Assembly: GCA_950097015.1 (NCBI GenBank)
Contig: CATNEN010000001.1
Span: 25,743,501-25,807,500 of the forward strand
DNA length: 64,000 bases
DNA from: Macrostomum hystrix
Lineage: Eukaryota; Platyhelminthes; Macrostomidae
Direction: 5' to 3'
Shown: positions 44,481-54,400 of the stretch, in pieces
Layout of the letters: every line of letters starts with the position of its first letter
How positions within the stretch are numbered: position 1 is the stretch's first letter
Notes under the pieces: generated by a model
What the model saw: the letters and a program-made list of their open reading frames with translations, nothing else
Database searches by the model: none
Told to the model about the DNA's origin: nothing
Position numbers and translations under genes: made by a program

Positions 44481-44688
44481 CTCGTGCAACTGTCAACTAT
44501 GCGAAGACTAAATCCACAGCATTGTGGCTCTGAGCTGCGGAGATCAGCTCTGCGGTCGATGTCTTCTTAGATCGCTGGCTGCTGCGGCATCCAAAAAAGA
44601 TGGATGCCGCGTCTCGTCTGTGCTTCGGCAATCCGAGGCAGAGCCCGGAGCCTAAGCTGTGCGCGCATCTTCTGAACTCGGTTACTCG
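44481..44688 (+). pseudogene. RNF213: RNF213-like RING exon, damaged
   Basis: After the acceptor at 44,479-44,480 the frame reads SCNCQLCED, a TAA stop, then VALSCGDQLCGRCLLRSLA, ending at a GTAAGC donor (44,689). The Cys spacing (C-x-x-C, then C-G-x-x-x-C-x-x-C) is that of a RING finger, but the zinc-ligand His in C-G-H is Asp here, and there are two in-frame stops (after CED and later after EPGA). RING catalysis would be lost. The position after the AAA exons agrees with RNF213 order. Confidence 0.6.
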
Positions 44689-44705
44689 GTAAGCACTCCG
44701 TCTGT

Positions 44706-45382
44706 AGCAGTGACGAGTCTATGGAACAGTAGCTAGTCTATAGAACAGTAGCTAGTCTATAGAACAGTGACTAGTCTATAGAGCAGTAGCTAGTCTATAG
44801 AACAGTGACTAGTCTATAGAACAGTAGCTAGTCTATGGAACAGTAGCTAGTCTATAGAACAGTAGCTAGTCTATAGAACAGTGACTAGTCTATAGAGCAG
44901 TAGCTAGTCTATAGAACAGTGACTAGTCTATAGAACAGTAGCTAGTCTATGGAACAGTAGCTAGTCTATAGAACAGTAGCTAGTCTATAGAACAGTGACG
45001 AGTCTATGGAACAGTAGCTAGTCTATAGAACAGTAGCTAGTCTATAGAACAGTGACTAGTCTATAGAGCAGTAGCTAGTCTATAGAACAGTGACTAGTCT
45101 ATAGAACAGTAGCTAGTCTATAGAACAGTAGCTAGTCTATAGAACAGTAGCTAGTCTATAGAACAGTGACTAGTCTATAGAACAGTGACTAGTCTATAGA
45201 ACAGTAGCTAGTCTATAGAACAGTGACGAGTCTATAGAACAGTAGCTAGTCTATAGAACAGTGACGAGTCTATAGAAGAGTAGCTAGTCTATGGAACAGT
45301 GACTAGTCTATAGAACAGTAGCTAGTCTATGGAGCAGTGACTAGTCTATAGAACAGTAGCTAGTCTATGGAACAGTAGCTTC
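44706..45382. repeat. 19-bp minisatellite, about 35 copies
   Basis: AGCTAGTCTATAGAACAGT with GACTAGT, GACGAGT, GAGCAGT and ATGGAAC variants recurring in ordered blocks (for example GACTAGTCTATAGAGCAGTA near 44,768, 44,883 and 45,055). Confidence 0.95.
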
Positions 45383-45436
45383 AGGTTTCCTGAACCTTCA
45401 GGCCCACTTAACTTTCAGGCTCCCTTAAGTTTCAGG

Positions 45437-46154
45437 CTCCGTTGGCTGCGAAGAGCGGCTGGCCAGGCGTCCGCAGGCGAGCATCAGTGCCGGCGACGGG
45501 AAAAATGCTGACCTCGGCGCCCGTGTCGACCAGGAAGCGCCGGCCCGTCTGGACATCGGGGATGAGCAGCAGGCTGCTGTTACCGGCCGCCGAGCTGATC
45601 ACTGATCAATGAGCAGGCGGAGGCGGCGGCTGCTCTGCAGCGGGATGCGGCACGGAGGCTGCGAACGGCTGCGACCGGCTCGCCCACAGCTTATCGCCTC
45701 TTGCGCTGCGGCCCGCGGGTCGCTGAAGTCCACAGTGGCCATCATCATCCTGACGTCGGCGGGCAGCTGCTGGCGGAAAAGTTCCTCGAACAGGAGGCAC
45801 GGGGGGATGGTCACCTAGCAGAGCGAGCATTTCGTCCATGAGCTCTGAGGGACGCTTGTCGCCGAGGCCGGACATTCCGAGGAGGTGGCTGGCCCGCTGC
45901 TGTCGAGTGAGGCCAAACGTGCCGAGCAGGCGGTCCTTCAGGCTCTGGTACTTGTCCTCCTCCGGCGGACGCTCCAGCACATCGAGTAGTCGCTCGGCTG
46001 TGATCTGGTCGAGAGCAGCGACTACGTGCGTGTACTTGGTGTTGTCCTCTGTGATTCGCCGCAGAGTGAACTGGGCTTCGGCCTGAATAAACCAGGCCCG
46101 GGGCTGCGAGGCCCAAAACGTGGGCAGTTTGAGTGCAACGGCTGACTCAGTCAT
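45437..46154 (-). mobile_element. Ty3/Gypsy gag and partial protease
   Basis: Minus strand: ATG at 46,154, then a gag frame with LPTFWASQPRAWFIQAEAQF, VVAALDQITAERLLDVL, LLGTFGLTRQQRASHLL and LSGLGD-like GLGDKRPSELMDEMLALLGD. A one-base shift in a C run near 45,810 moves the homology to CLLFEELFRQQLPADVR and DFSDPRAAAQEA. The aspartic protease FLVDTGAEVSIFP lies at about 45,500-45,530, and the element breaks off after LFAANG. RT and integrase are absent from the window. Frameshifted and truncated, so a relic. Confidence 0.9.
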
Positions 46155-46193
46155 TCCTCAGCACGGCTGGGGTAGTCGGGCTCACCAATTTAG

Positions 46194-46424
46194 TGTCTCG
46201 CAAATGAAATGCAGTGCGCGAGAAAGGGTAAAGTTATTTATTAGTCAAACAGATCTTAAATAGCGCTTCGGAGCGTGGGGAGGTGCGCGAAAGGTGGCGA
46301 GAGTCCGTAACCCCCCGGCTTAGCGAGCCGGTGGGTCGGGTGCACCCACCCCCCCAGCCAGGCGGCCCGGCGTTTGAGTGCATATGCACCCAGAGTCGCG
46401 CCGCGTGCAGACCTGGCCGCCACA
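46194..46424 (-). mobile_element. 5' LTR of the Gypsy relic
   Basis: On the minus strand the block starts TGTGGCGGCC (46,424) and ends GCGAGACA (46,194). TTGGTGAGCCCGAC, a primer-binding-site-like sequence, follows 3 to 5 bases later, then the gag ATG. Length 231 bp with TG...CA ends. An AATAAA-like signal (TAATAAATAAC) lies inside. No 3' LTR is present because the element is truncated. Confidence 0.75.
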
Positions 46425-46884
46425 ATATATAATTTATTGGGACATACCTTCAATTTCTGACGAAATATCAGGGAATTGTATGAATCCACATATTTGAACA
46501 CTGGTATGAAAAAAATCATTTGTTTTCTGACCAAAAATATAATAATTTTCTTGAATAATCTAACATCTTTTGATTCAACTGGGATTCTAGTGTTTCTTAG
46601 AAGAAGGCCTGGGATTTCTAAGAAATCAACAATACTTAATTTGATTTGATTATCAGGGAATGAACTAAAATAGATAATTTAATCATTTTAATCTAAAATT
46701 GATTGCCAGCAACGCTTCGGTTTATTCAAGAGATTTTAAATCTAACAAATCTTCGACTTTCCTCTAAACTCGGATGAGATCATTTTTCGTTGCTATCTAT
46801 GAGTTACATATCATTTTAAAAGTATATTTTTACTCGTAAGAAAATTTACTGACTTTCTGTCCCGCTTAAACGCATATCGTACAG
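46425..46884. other. Unassigned AT-rich spacer
   Basis: AT-rich sequence flanking the LTR. No gene-like signal. Confidence 0.4.
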
Positions 46885-47113
46885 GTGCATCCCAACTCAA
46901 TTCGAGCGACTCGATCCCAGCCTTGAGCAGGACCTGCTCAACGAACTCGGCACAAATCTGGGCACCGTGACCAGCCTAGTTGAGGGCACCCTGCTCACCG
47001 TCATAAAATTCCTGTGCATCATTCAGCCGGATGCTCCGTCTAGTCCGGAGCTCGGCGGCTTCGTCACCGACGTGCTGCAAATGCCAGAAAGCGCGCTGTG
47101 GTTTCTCGGCTGA
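46885..47113 (+). CDS. Candidate terminal exon, possibly RNF213-like C-terminus
   Basis: From an acceptor at 46,883-46,884 a 75-residue frame (FERLDPSLEQDLLNELG, VTSLVEGTLLTVIKFL, GGFVTDVLQMPESALW) runs to TGA at 47,111. It is GC-rich and exon-like, with amphipathic helices. Location downstream of RNF213-like exons suggests it belongs to that gene, but I cannot match it with certainty. It is intact, unlike the exons before it. Confidence 0.4.
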
Positions 47114-47376
47114 TGGGCAGTGGTTTGTATTGGTCGACAGCTTGTTGTGGGTTGGCCATCCATTGCTTTCTAGCCAGCTTATTTTGTTCCCTTGTCCCTT
47201 CGCTTGTTCCCTTTTATAGCCAACTTGCAGCATTTTAGTATATAAGACTAGCATCCGCGCCCCCAAAAAATTAACCCGCAGCTTCACAGAGCCACCTTGC
47301 AGCAAACTTGCAGCAAACTTGCAGCATTTCGTTCACAACAATTGCATCCGCGCCCCTAAAAATGGTTTACCCGCAG
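47114..47376. other. Intergenic or intron sequence before the third SLC1 fragment
   Basis: Includes a short duplication: CTTGCAGCATTT near 47,224 and 47,319, with CATCCGCGCCCC...AAAA and ACCCGCAGCT after each. No exon seen. Confidence 0.4.
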
Positions 47377-48051
47377 CTCTACAGTCACCTTGGTGGCCAT
47401 GGGAGCCACTAGTGTGCCCGGCGCTAGACTAATCACCTTGGTAACCGTGCTGATTTCAGTCGACCTACCGCCTAATGACATCTCTCTCATCTTGGCCGTC
47501 GATTGGCTGCTGTAAGCTTAAATCATAAGCGGAAGAGTGAGAAAAGCATTAAAAAGGACTTTTATGCCTATCTTATGATAATTTTAGTATTGTCCACATG
47601 TCATTAACTGTATAAAAACCACGTGGGTAATTTAAGTACCCACCGTTTTTTTCTTTACCTCTAATTATATTCAATGAATTGCCATAAAAAACAGATACAG
47701 TGTCAAACTTTCCCTAAGCTTTCCAAAAAATAATTATATTTCTTGGGTCCTAAAACTTCAAGGAAACGTAGTTTCCTGTCCTTCAACTCCTTGAGATAAT
47801 TGTTCATGCGCCTGCTGTTGGTTCGCTATGCTTACTGCCCCTTGGTGCTTGCATCTCTTAGCATCAACAATAAGACACCTCTAAACAAACAATGCAAAGA
47901 TTGCATTCGTACTTCGATCAATGTACTCGCCGACGCAGTTGGAGCCTGCATGGTGGCCCACTTGTGCAGCGAACAGGTGAAAGAGGACGCCAACCCGATA
48001 AACTATTCGACCGACGCCGCAATCTTCGGACGCCACTGCTTCCGAAATTGA
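47377..48051 (+). pseudogene. SLC1A: Third SLC1/EAAT paralog, last two exons only
   Basis: Exons 47377-47511 and 47862-48051 (TGA), joined in phase 2. The first gives STVTLVAMGATSVPGARL (second re-entrant loop, same length as in EAATs) and NDISLILAVDWLL. The second gives DCIRTSINVLADAVGACMVA and a short C-tail. The Asp, Arg, Thr and Asn of the EAAT substrate site (D..RT..N...D) are kept, unlike in copies A and B. About 12 extra residues (INNKTPLNKQCK) sit between the two, because the acceptor used (CTCTTAG at 47,855-47,861) is upstream of the position homologous to A and B, where AG has become AA. No TM1-TM7 exons precede it, so it is a gene tail. Confidence 0.75.
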
Positions 48052-48312
48052 AGCTCCACCGTTAGATAATGACGATAGCACAACTTTAAACACCATTCGA
48101 TGACATTTTTATTTGATACGTATGGATAAACTTGCTACTGAATATACCTTTTTCTACATGTAAACATGTAAAATACCAATGCATGTGGCTACAATTGAAA
48201 TGCTGCTGCATCTTCTGTGTAGTGTCAAAACTTAAACATTTTTTATTGAAATCTAAAATTTAAATTCAAATGAAATAGTGTATGACGGGATGTCACATGT
48301 AAAATAACGAAA
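48052..48312. other. Spacer to the duplication border
   Basis: 3' flank of the SLC1 tail, AT-rich. Homology to unit A starts right after. Confidence 0.5.
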
Positions 48313-48471
48313 TAACGAGTCGGCCCGCGACACTTGTCTATGGTAATATAGAAGCATTCCGAGAGACGCGTCTATCTTTCTCAAGTAGAGACGGCCATAG
48401 TACTCGTGCTCCTCTGTAGCGAATCTGCTCTGTTAAAATTGCTTGCACTAGATCTTGACACAGACTTCAAG

Positions 48472-51400
48472 ATGAGACGATTCCAAGAAATCAAAGAAGA
48501 GAAAGTGCTTCCTGACTGGACACCACAGGAACTGAAGAAAATTGCCAAGGTGTATAATAAGCAAACATCGTCCATTTATTATCTGGACCTAGAGTTACCA
48601 GAAAACCGCTCAAGGAGCCATTCGGAGACCTCGGAAAGTACTTGTACAACTGAAGTGAGCTCGAAGCAAAGTCGAAAATTTTCCTTCACTTGCCTGAAAA
48701 ACCCAGACAATATTTTGCCAGCTCTCACACTGTTGTCAATGATTCTTGCTGTGCCAGTTGGCCTTTCGATTCACCGACTGGAGCCCAGCGGCCTGACTGT
48801 CGAGCTTATCAGCCTACCGGGTGAATTGCTGATCAACATGCTCAACCTGATGGTTTTTCCGTTGCTTTTCTCCTCACTAGTGTCCGGTTCGTGCTTGCTC
48901 GTGCTTTTCTGTTTGATAATTTTTACTTTTAGCTCAGAACGTAAGTGAGCAAGCAGTCGAACAACAGTAGGGTTTGGGAGTGGGAGAAAGCTTCTACTGG
49001 GAAGTGGGGGTTTTGCAGCCAATTATAAATGAGCAGGGTTGGAGGTAAGAGAAGACACTCTCTGAGGAGAGGGGTTGTTGCAGCCAATCATAAAGCATCC
49101 GGGAGTTAGGAGCTCAATATTGCGATCTTAAAACGCTGTAAAAAGTGCCTAAAAGTGTCTAAAATTGACCTCTCACTTTAAATTAAAACGCCAGGGTTGT
49201 CTAATCCGAAAATGAAATCTATAAACCGGATTTGCGTCTTTATAATGGTATATTTCTTCTTTTCGTGCTTGGCTGCTGTGTTAGTTGGCATGATTCTAAC
49301 GGTCATTATTCAGCCAGGAAACAATTACTTAAAGAAAGAACCCGCGGCCAGCGGCTACAGGACCCGTGAAAGCAAAAGCAGCGAAGTGCTAGAAACTATG
49401 CTGGACCTAATTCGGTGCGTTTCGAATTTTCTGATTAAAATTTGATGTTAAGAATATATTCTAAATCATATCGAACCATCGTAAAATTCTCGCTGGACGA
49501 GAATAAAATAGCAATCCATTGTTATTTCCCTTGATACCTTCTGCATGGAGCAGATTAGCAATCCAAATCCATTGATACCTTCTGCATGGAGTAGATTAGC
49601 AATCCAAATCCCTTGATACATTCTGCATGGAGTAGATTAGCAATCCAAATCCCTTGATACCTTCTGCATGGAGTAGATTAGCAATCCAAATCCCTTGATA
49701 CATTCTGCATGGAGTAGATTAGCAATCCAAATCCCTTGATACCTTCTGCATGGAGTAGATTAGCAATCCAAATCCATTGATACATTCTGCATGGAGTAGA
49801 TTAGCAATCCAAATCCATTGATACCTTCTGCATGGAGTAGATTAGCAATCCAAATCCATTGATACATTCTGCATGGAGTAGATTAGCAATCCAAATCCAT
49901 TGATACCTTCTGCATGGAGTAGATTAGCAATCCAAATCCATTGATGCTTTCTGCATGGAGTAGACTAGCAATCCAAATCACTTGATACCTTCTGCATGGA
50001 GTAGATTAGCAATCCAAATCCATTGATACATTCTGCATGGAGTAGATTAGCAATCCAAATCACTTGATACCTTCTGCATGGAGCAGATTAGCAATCCAAT
50101 TCCATTGATGCTTTCTGCATGGAGTAGATTAGCAATCCAAATCCATTGATACCTTCTGCATGGAGTAGATTAGCAATCCAAATCCATTGATGCTTTCTGC
50201 ATGGAGTAGATTAGCAATCCAAATCCATTGATACCTTCTGCATGGAGTAGATTAGCAATCCAAATCCATTGATACCTTCTGCATGGAGTAGACTAGCAAT
50301 CCAAATCACTTGATACCTTCTGCATGGAGTAGATTAGCAATCCAAATCCATTGATGCTTTCTGCATAGAGTAGATTAGCAATCCAAATCACTTGATACCT
50401 TCTGCATGGAGTAGATTAGCAATCCAAATCCATTGATACCTTCTGCATGGAGTAGATTAGCAATCCAAATCTATTGATACCTTCTGCATGGAGTAGACTA
50501 GCAATCCAAATCACTTGATACCTTCTGCATGGAGTAGATTAGCAATCCAAATCACTTGATACCTTCTGCATGGAGTAGATTAGCAATCCAAATCCATGGA
50601 TGCTTTCTGCATGGAGTAGATTAGCAATCCAAATCCATTGATGCTTTCTGCATGGAGTAGATTAGCAATCCAAATCCATTGATGCTTTCTGCATGGAGTA
50701 GACTAGCAATCCAAATCACTTGATACCTTCTGCATGGAGTAGATTAGCAATCCAAATCCATTGATACATTCTGCATGGAGTAGATTAGCAATCCAAATCA
50801 CTTGATACCTTCTGCATGGAGTAGAGTAGCAATCCAAATCCATTGATGCTTTCTGCATGGAGTAGATTAGCAATCCAAATCCATTCATACCTTCTGCATG
50901 GAGTAGATTAGCAATCCAAATCCATTGATGCTTTCTGCACGGAGTAGATTAGCAATCCAAATCACTTGATACCTTCTGCATGGAGTAGATTAGCAATCCA
51001 AATCCATTGATGCTTTCTGCATGGAGTAGATTAGCAATCCAAATCACTTGATACCTTCTGCATGGAGTAGATTAGCAATCCAAATCCATTGATACCTTCT
51101 GCATGGAGTAGATTAGCAATCCAAATTACTTGATACCTTCTGCATGGAGTAGATTAGCAATCCAAATCCATTGATACCTTCTGCATGGAGTAGATTAGCA
51201 ATCCAAATCACTTGATACCTTCTGCATGGAGTAGATTAGCAATCCAAATCACTTGATACCTTCTGCATGGAGTAGATTAGCAATCCAAATCCATTGATAC
51301 CTTCTGCATGGAGTAGATTAGCAATCCAAATCCATTGATGCTTTCTGCATGGAGTAGATTAGCAATCCAAATCACTTGATACCTTCTGCATGGAGTAGAT

Positions 51401-54400
51401 TAGCAATCCAAATCACTTGATACCTTCTGCATGGAGTAGATTAGCAATCCAAATCACTTGATACCTTCTGCATGGAGTAGATTAGCAATCCAAATCACTT
51501 GATACCTTCTGCATGGAGTAGATTTGCAATCCAAATCCATTGATGCTTTCTGCATGGAGTAGATTTGCAATCCAAATCCATTGATACCTTCTGCATGGAG
51601 TAGATTAGCAATCCAAATCCATTGATACCTTCTGCACGGAGTAGATTAGCAATCCAAATCACTTGATACCTTCTGCATGGAGTAGATTAGCAATCCAAAT
51701 CCATTGATACCTTCTGCATGGAGTAGATTAGCAATCCAAATCCATTGATACTTTCTGCATGGAGTAGACTAGCAATCCAAATCACTTGATACCTTCTGCA
51801 TGGAGTAGATTTGCAATCCAAATCCATTGATGCTTTCTGCATGGAGTAGATTTGCAATCCAAATCCATTGATACCTTCTGCATGGAGTAGATTAGCAATC
51901 CAAATCCATTGATACCTTCTGCACGGAGTAGATTAGCAATCCAAATCACTTGATACCTTCTGCATGGAGTAGATTAGCAATCCAAATCCATTGATACCTT
52001 CTGCATGGAGTAGATTAGCAATCCAAATGCATTGATACTTTCTGCATGGAGTAGATTAGCAATCCAAATCACTTGATACCTTCTGCATGGAGTAGATTAG
52101 CAATCCAAATCCATTGATGCTTTCTGCATGGAGTAGATTAGCAATCCAAATCACTTGATACCTTCTGCATGGAGTAGATTAGCAATCCAAATCCATTGAT
52201 GCTTTCTGCATGGAGTAGATTAGCAATCCAAATCCATTGATACCTTCTGCATGGAGTAGATTAGCAATCCAAATCCATTGATACATTCTGCATGGAGTAG
52301 ACTAGCAATCCAAATCACTTGATACCTTCTGCATGGAGTAGATTAGCAATCCAAATCCATTGATGCTTTCTGCATGGAGTAGATTAGCAATCCAAATTAC
52401 TTGATACCTTCTGCATGGAGTAGATTAGCAATCCAAATCCATTGATACCTTCTGCATGGAGTAGATTAGCAATCCAAATCACTTGATACCTTCTGCATGG
52501 AGTAGATTTGCAATCCAAATCCATTGATGCTTTCTGCATGGAGTAGATTTGCAATCCAAATCCATTGATACCTTCTGCATGGAGTAGATTAGCAATCCAA
52601 ATCCATTGATACCTTCTGCACGGAGTAGATTAGCAATCCAAATCACTTGATACCTTCTGCATGGAGTAGATTAGCAATCCAAATCCATTGATACCTTCTG
52701 CATGGAGTAGATTAGCAATCCAAATGCATTGATACTTTCTGCATGGAGTAGATTAGCAATCCAAATCACTTGATACCTTCTGCATGGAGTAGATTAGCAA
52801 TCCAAATCCATTGATGCTTTCTGCATGGAGTAGATTAGCAATCCAAATCACTTGATACCTTCTGCATGGAGTAGATTAGCAATCCAAATCCATTGATGCT
52901 TTCTGCATGGAGTAGATTAGCAATCCAAATCCATTGATACCTTCTGCATGGAGTAGATTAGCAATCCAAATCCATTGATACATTCTGCATGGAGTAGACT
53001 AGCAATCCAAATCACTTGATACCTTCTGCATGGAGTAGATTAGCAATCCAAATCCATTGATGCTTTCTGCATGGAGTAGATTAGCAATCCAAATTACTTG
53101 ATACCTTCTGCATGGAGTAGATTAGCAATCCAAATCCATTGATACCTTCTGCATGGAGTAGATTAGCAATCCAAATCACTTGATACCTTCTGCATGGAGT
53201 AGATTAGCAATCCAAATCACTTGATACCTTCTGCATGGAGTAGATTAGCAATCCAAATCACTTGATACCTTCTGCATGGAGTAGATTAGCAATCCAAATC
53301 CATTGATACCTTCTGCATGGAGTAGATTAGCAATCCAAATCCATTGATGCTTTCTGCATGGAGTAGATTAGCAATCCAAATCACTTGATACCTTCTGCAT
53401 GGAGTAGATTAGCAATCCAAATCACTTGATACCTTCTGCATGGAGTAGATTAGCAATCCAAATCACTTGATACCTTCTGCATGGAGTAGATTAGCAATCC
53501 AAATCACTTGATACCTTCTGCATGGAGTAGATTTGCAATCCAAATCCATTGATGCTTTCTGCATGGAGTAGATTTGCAATCCAAATCCATTGATACCTTC
53601 TGCATGGAGTAGATTAGCAATCCAAATCCATTGATACCTTCTGCATGGAGTAGATTAGCAATCCAAATCCATTGATGCTTTCTGCATGGAGTAGATTAGC
53701 AATCCAAATCCATTGATGCTTTCTGCATGGAGCAGATTAGCAATCCAAATCCCTGGGTGCTTACAATACAGAGTAATCTAATAATAAATAAGTCTTCGAT
53801 AAAGTGTCAGAATTTTGTCAGAGCCACAGGCTAGAAATCAATATGCAAAAAACTAAGGTTATTAGCTGTTGCCCTGACCCATCAAAGACGGCTAACAAAC
53901 TATTTCTGCAGGGACAACTGTTAGATAGCGTCAAAGAATGGAAATTTCTTGGCTTTCACATCAATGCTAAAGGAACCGTGGATTCCCATGCCACAGAGAT
54001 TAACAAAAAATGTGGATACCCTATTCGTCTCTTAAGGAAATTAGCCAGCCATGGGGCGGTCAGATACAACCAGCTCATGCTGTACTGCACGGCAATGATA
54101 GAAAGCATAGCTCTGTACGCCTCTGAGGCCTGGGGGGCTTTTGTCTCGTGGAACCTGGGTCCTTGGGACCGCTGTCTTTTTGAAAGAGTAAACGTCAGGT
54201 GCTGTAAAGCCATACTACAAGCCAGCCAAAATACGGATGGCAACGGGGCCCGCTCGGAGTTAGGCAGATTGCCTTTATTATACAACATCCAGAAAAGAAG
54301 CATTTCGTACTGGGCCTCCATAACAAGCCGGCCGGACTCCATAATTTCCAAGTTATTGGCGGACCAAACATACAGTGATGTTGGAATCAAAGCAAAGACC

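Larger units (their letters stand above)
25918..48312. repeat. Tandem duplication, unit A (SLC1 - RNF213-like block)
   Basis: Sequence from AACGAGTCGGCCCGCGA at about 25,918 recurs at about 48,313 and then matches in order: SLC1 exons, 41-bp array, 16-bp array, the 3' intron block, the 37-38.9 kb island and the RNF213-like exons. The offset varies from 22,220 to 24,035 bp because of array length changes and insertions. Unit A contains in addition the third SLC1 fragment and Gypsy DNA at its right end; the matching part of B is beyond the window. Confidence 0.92.
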
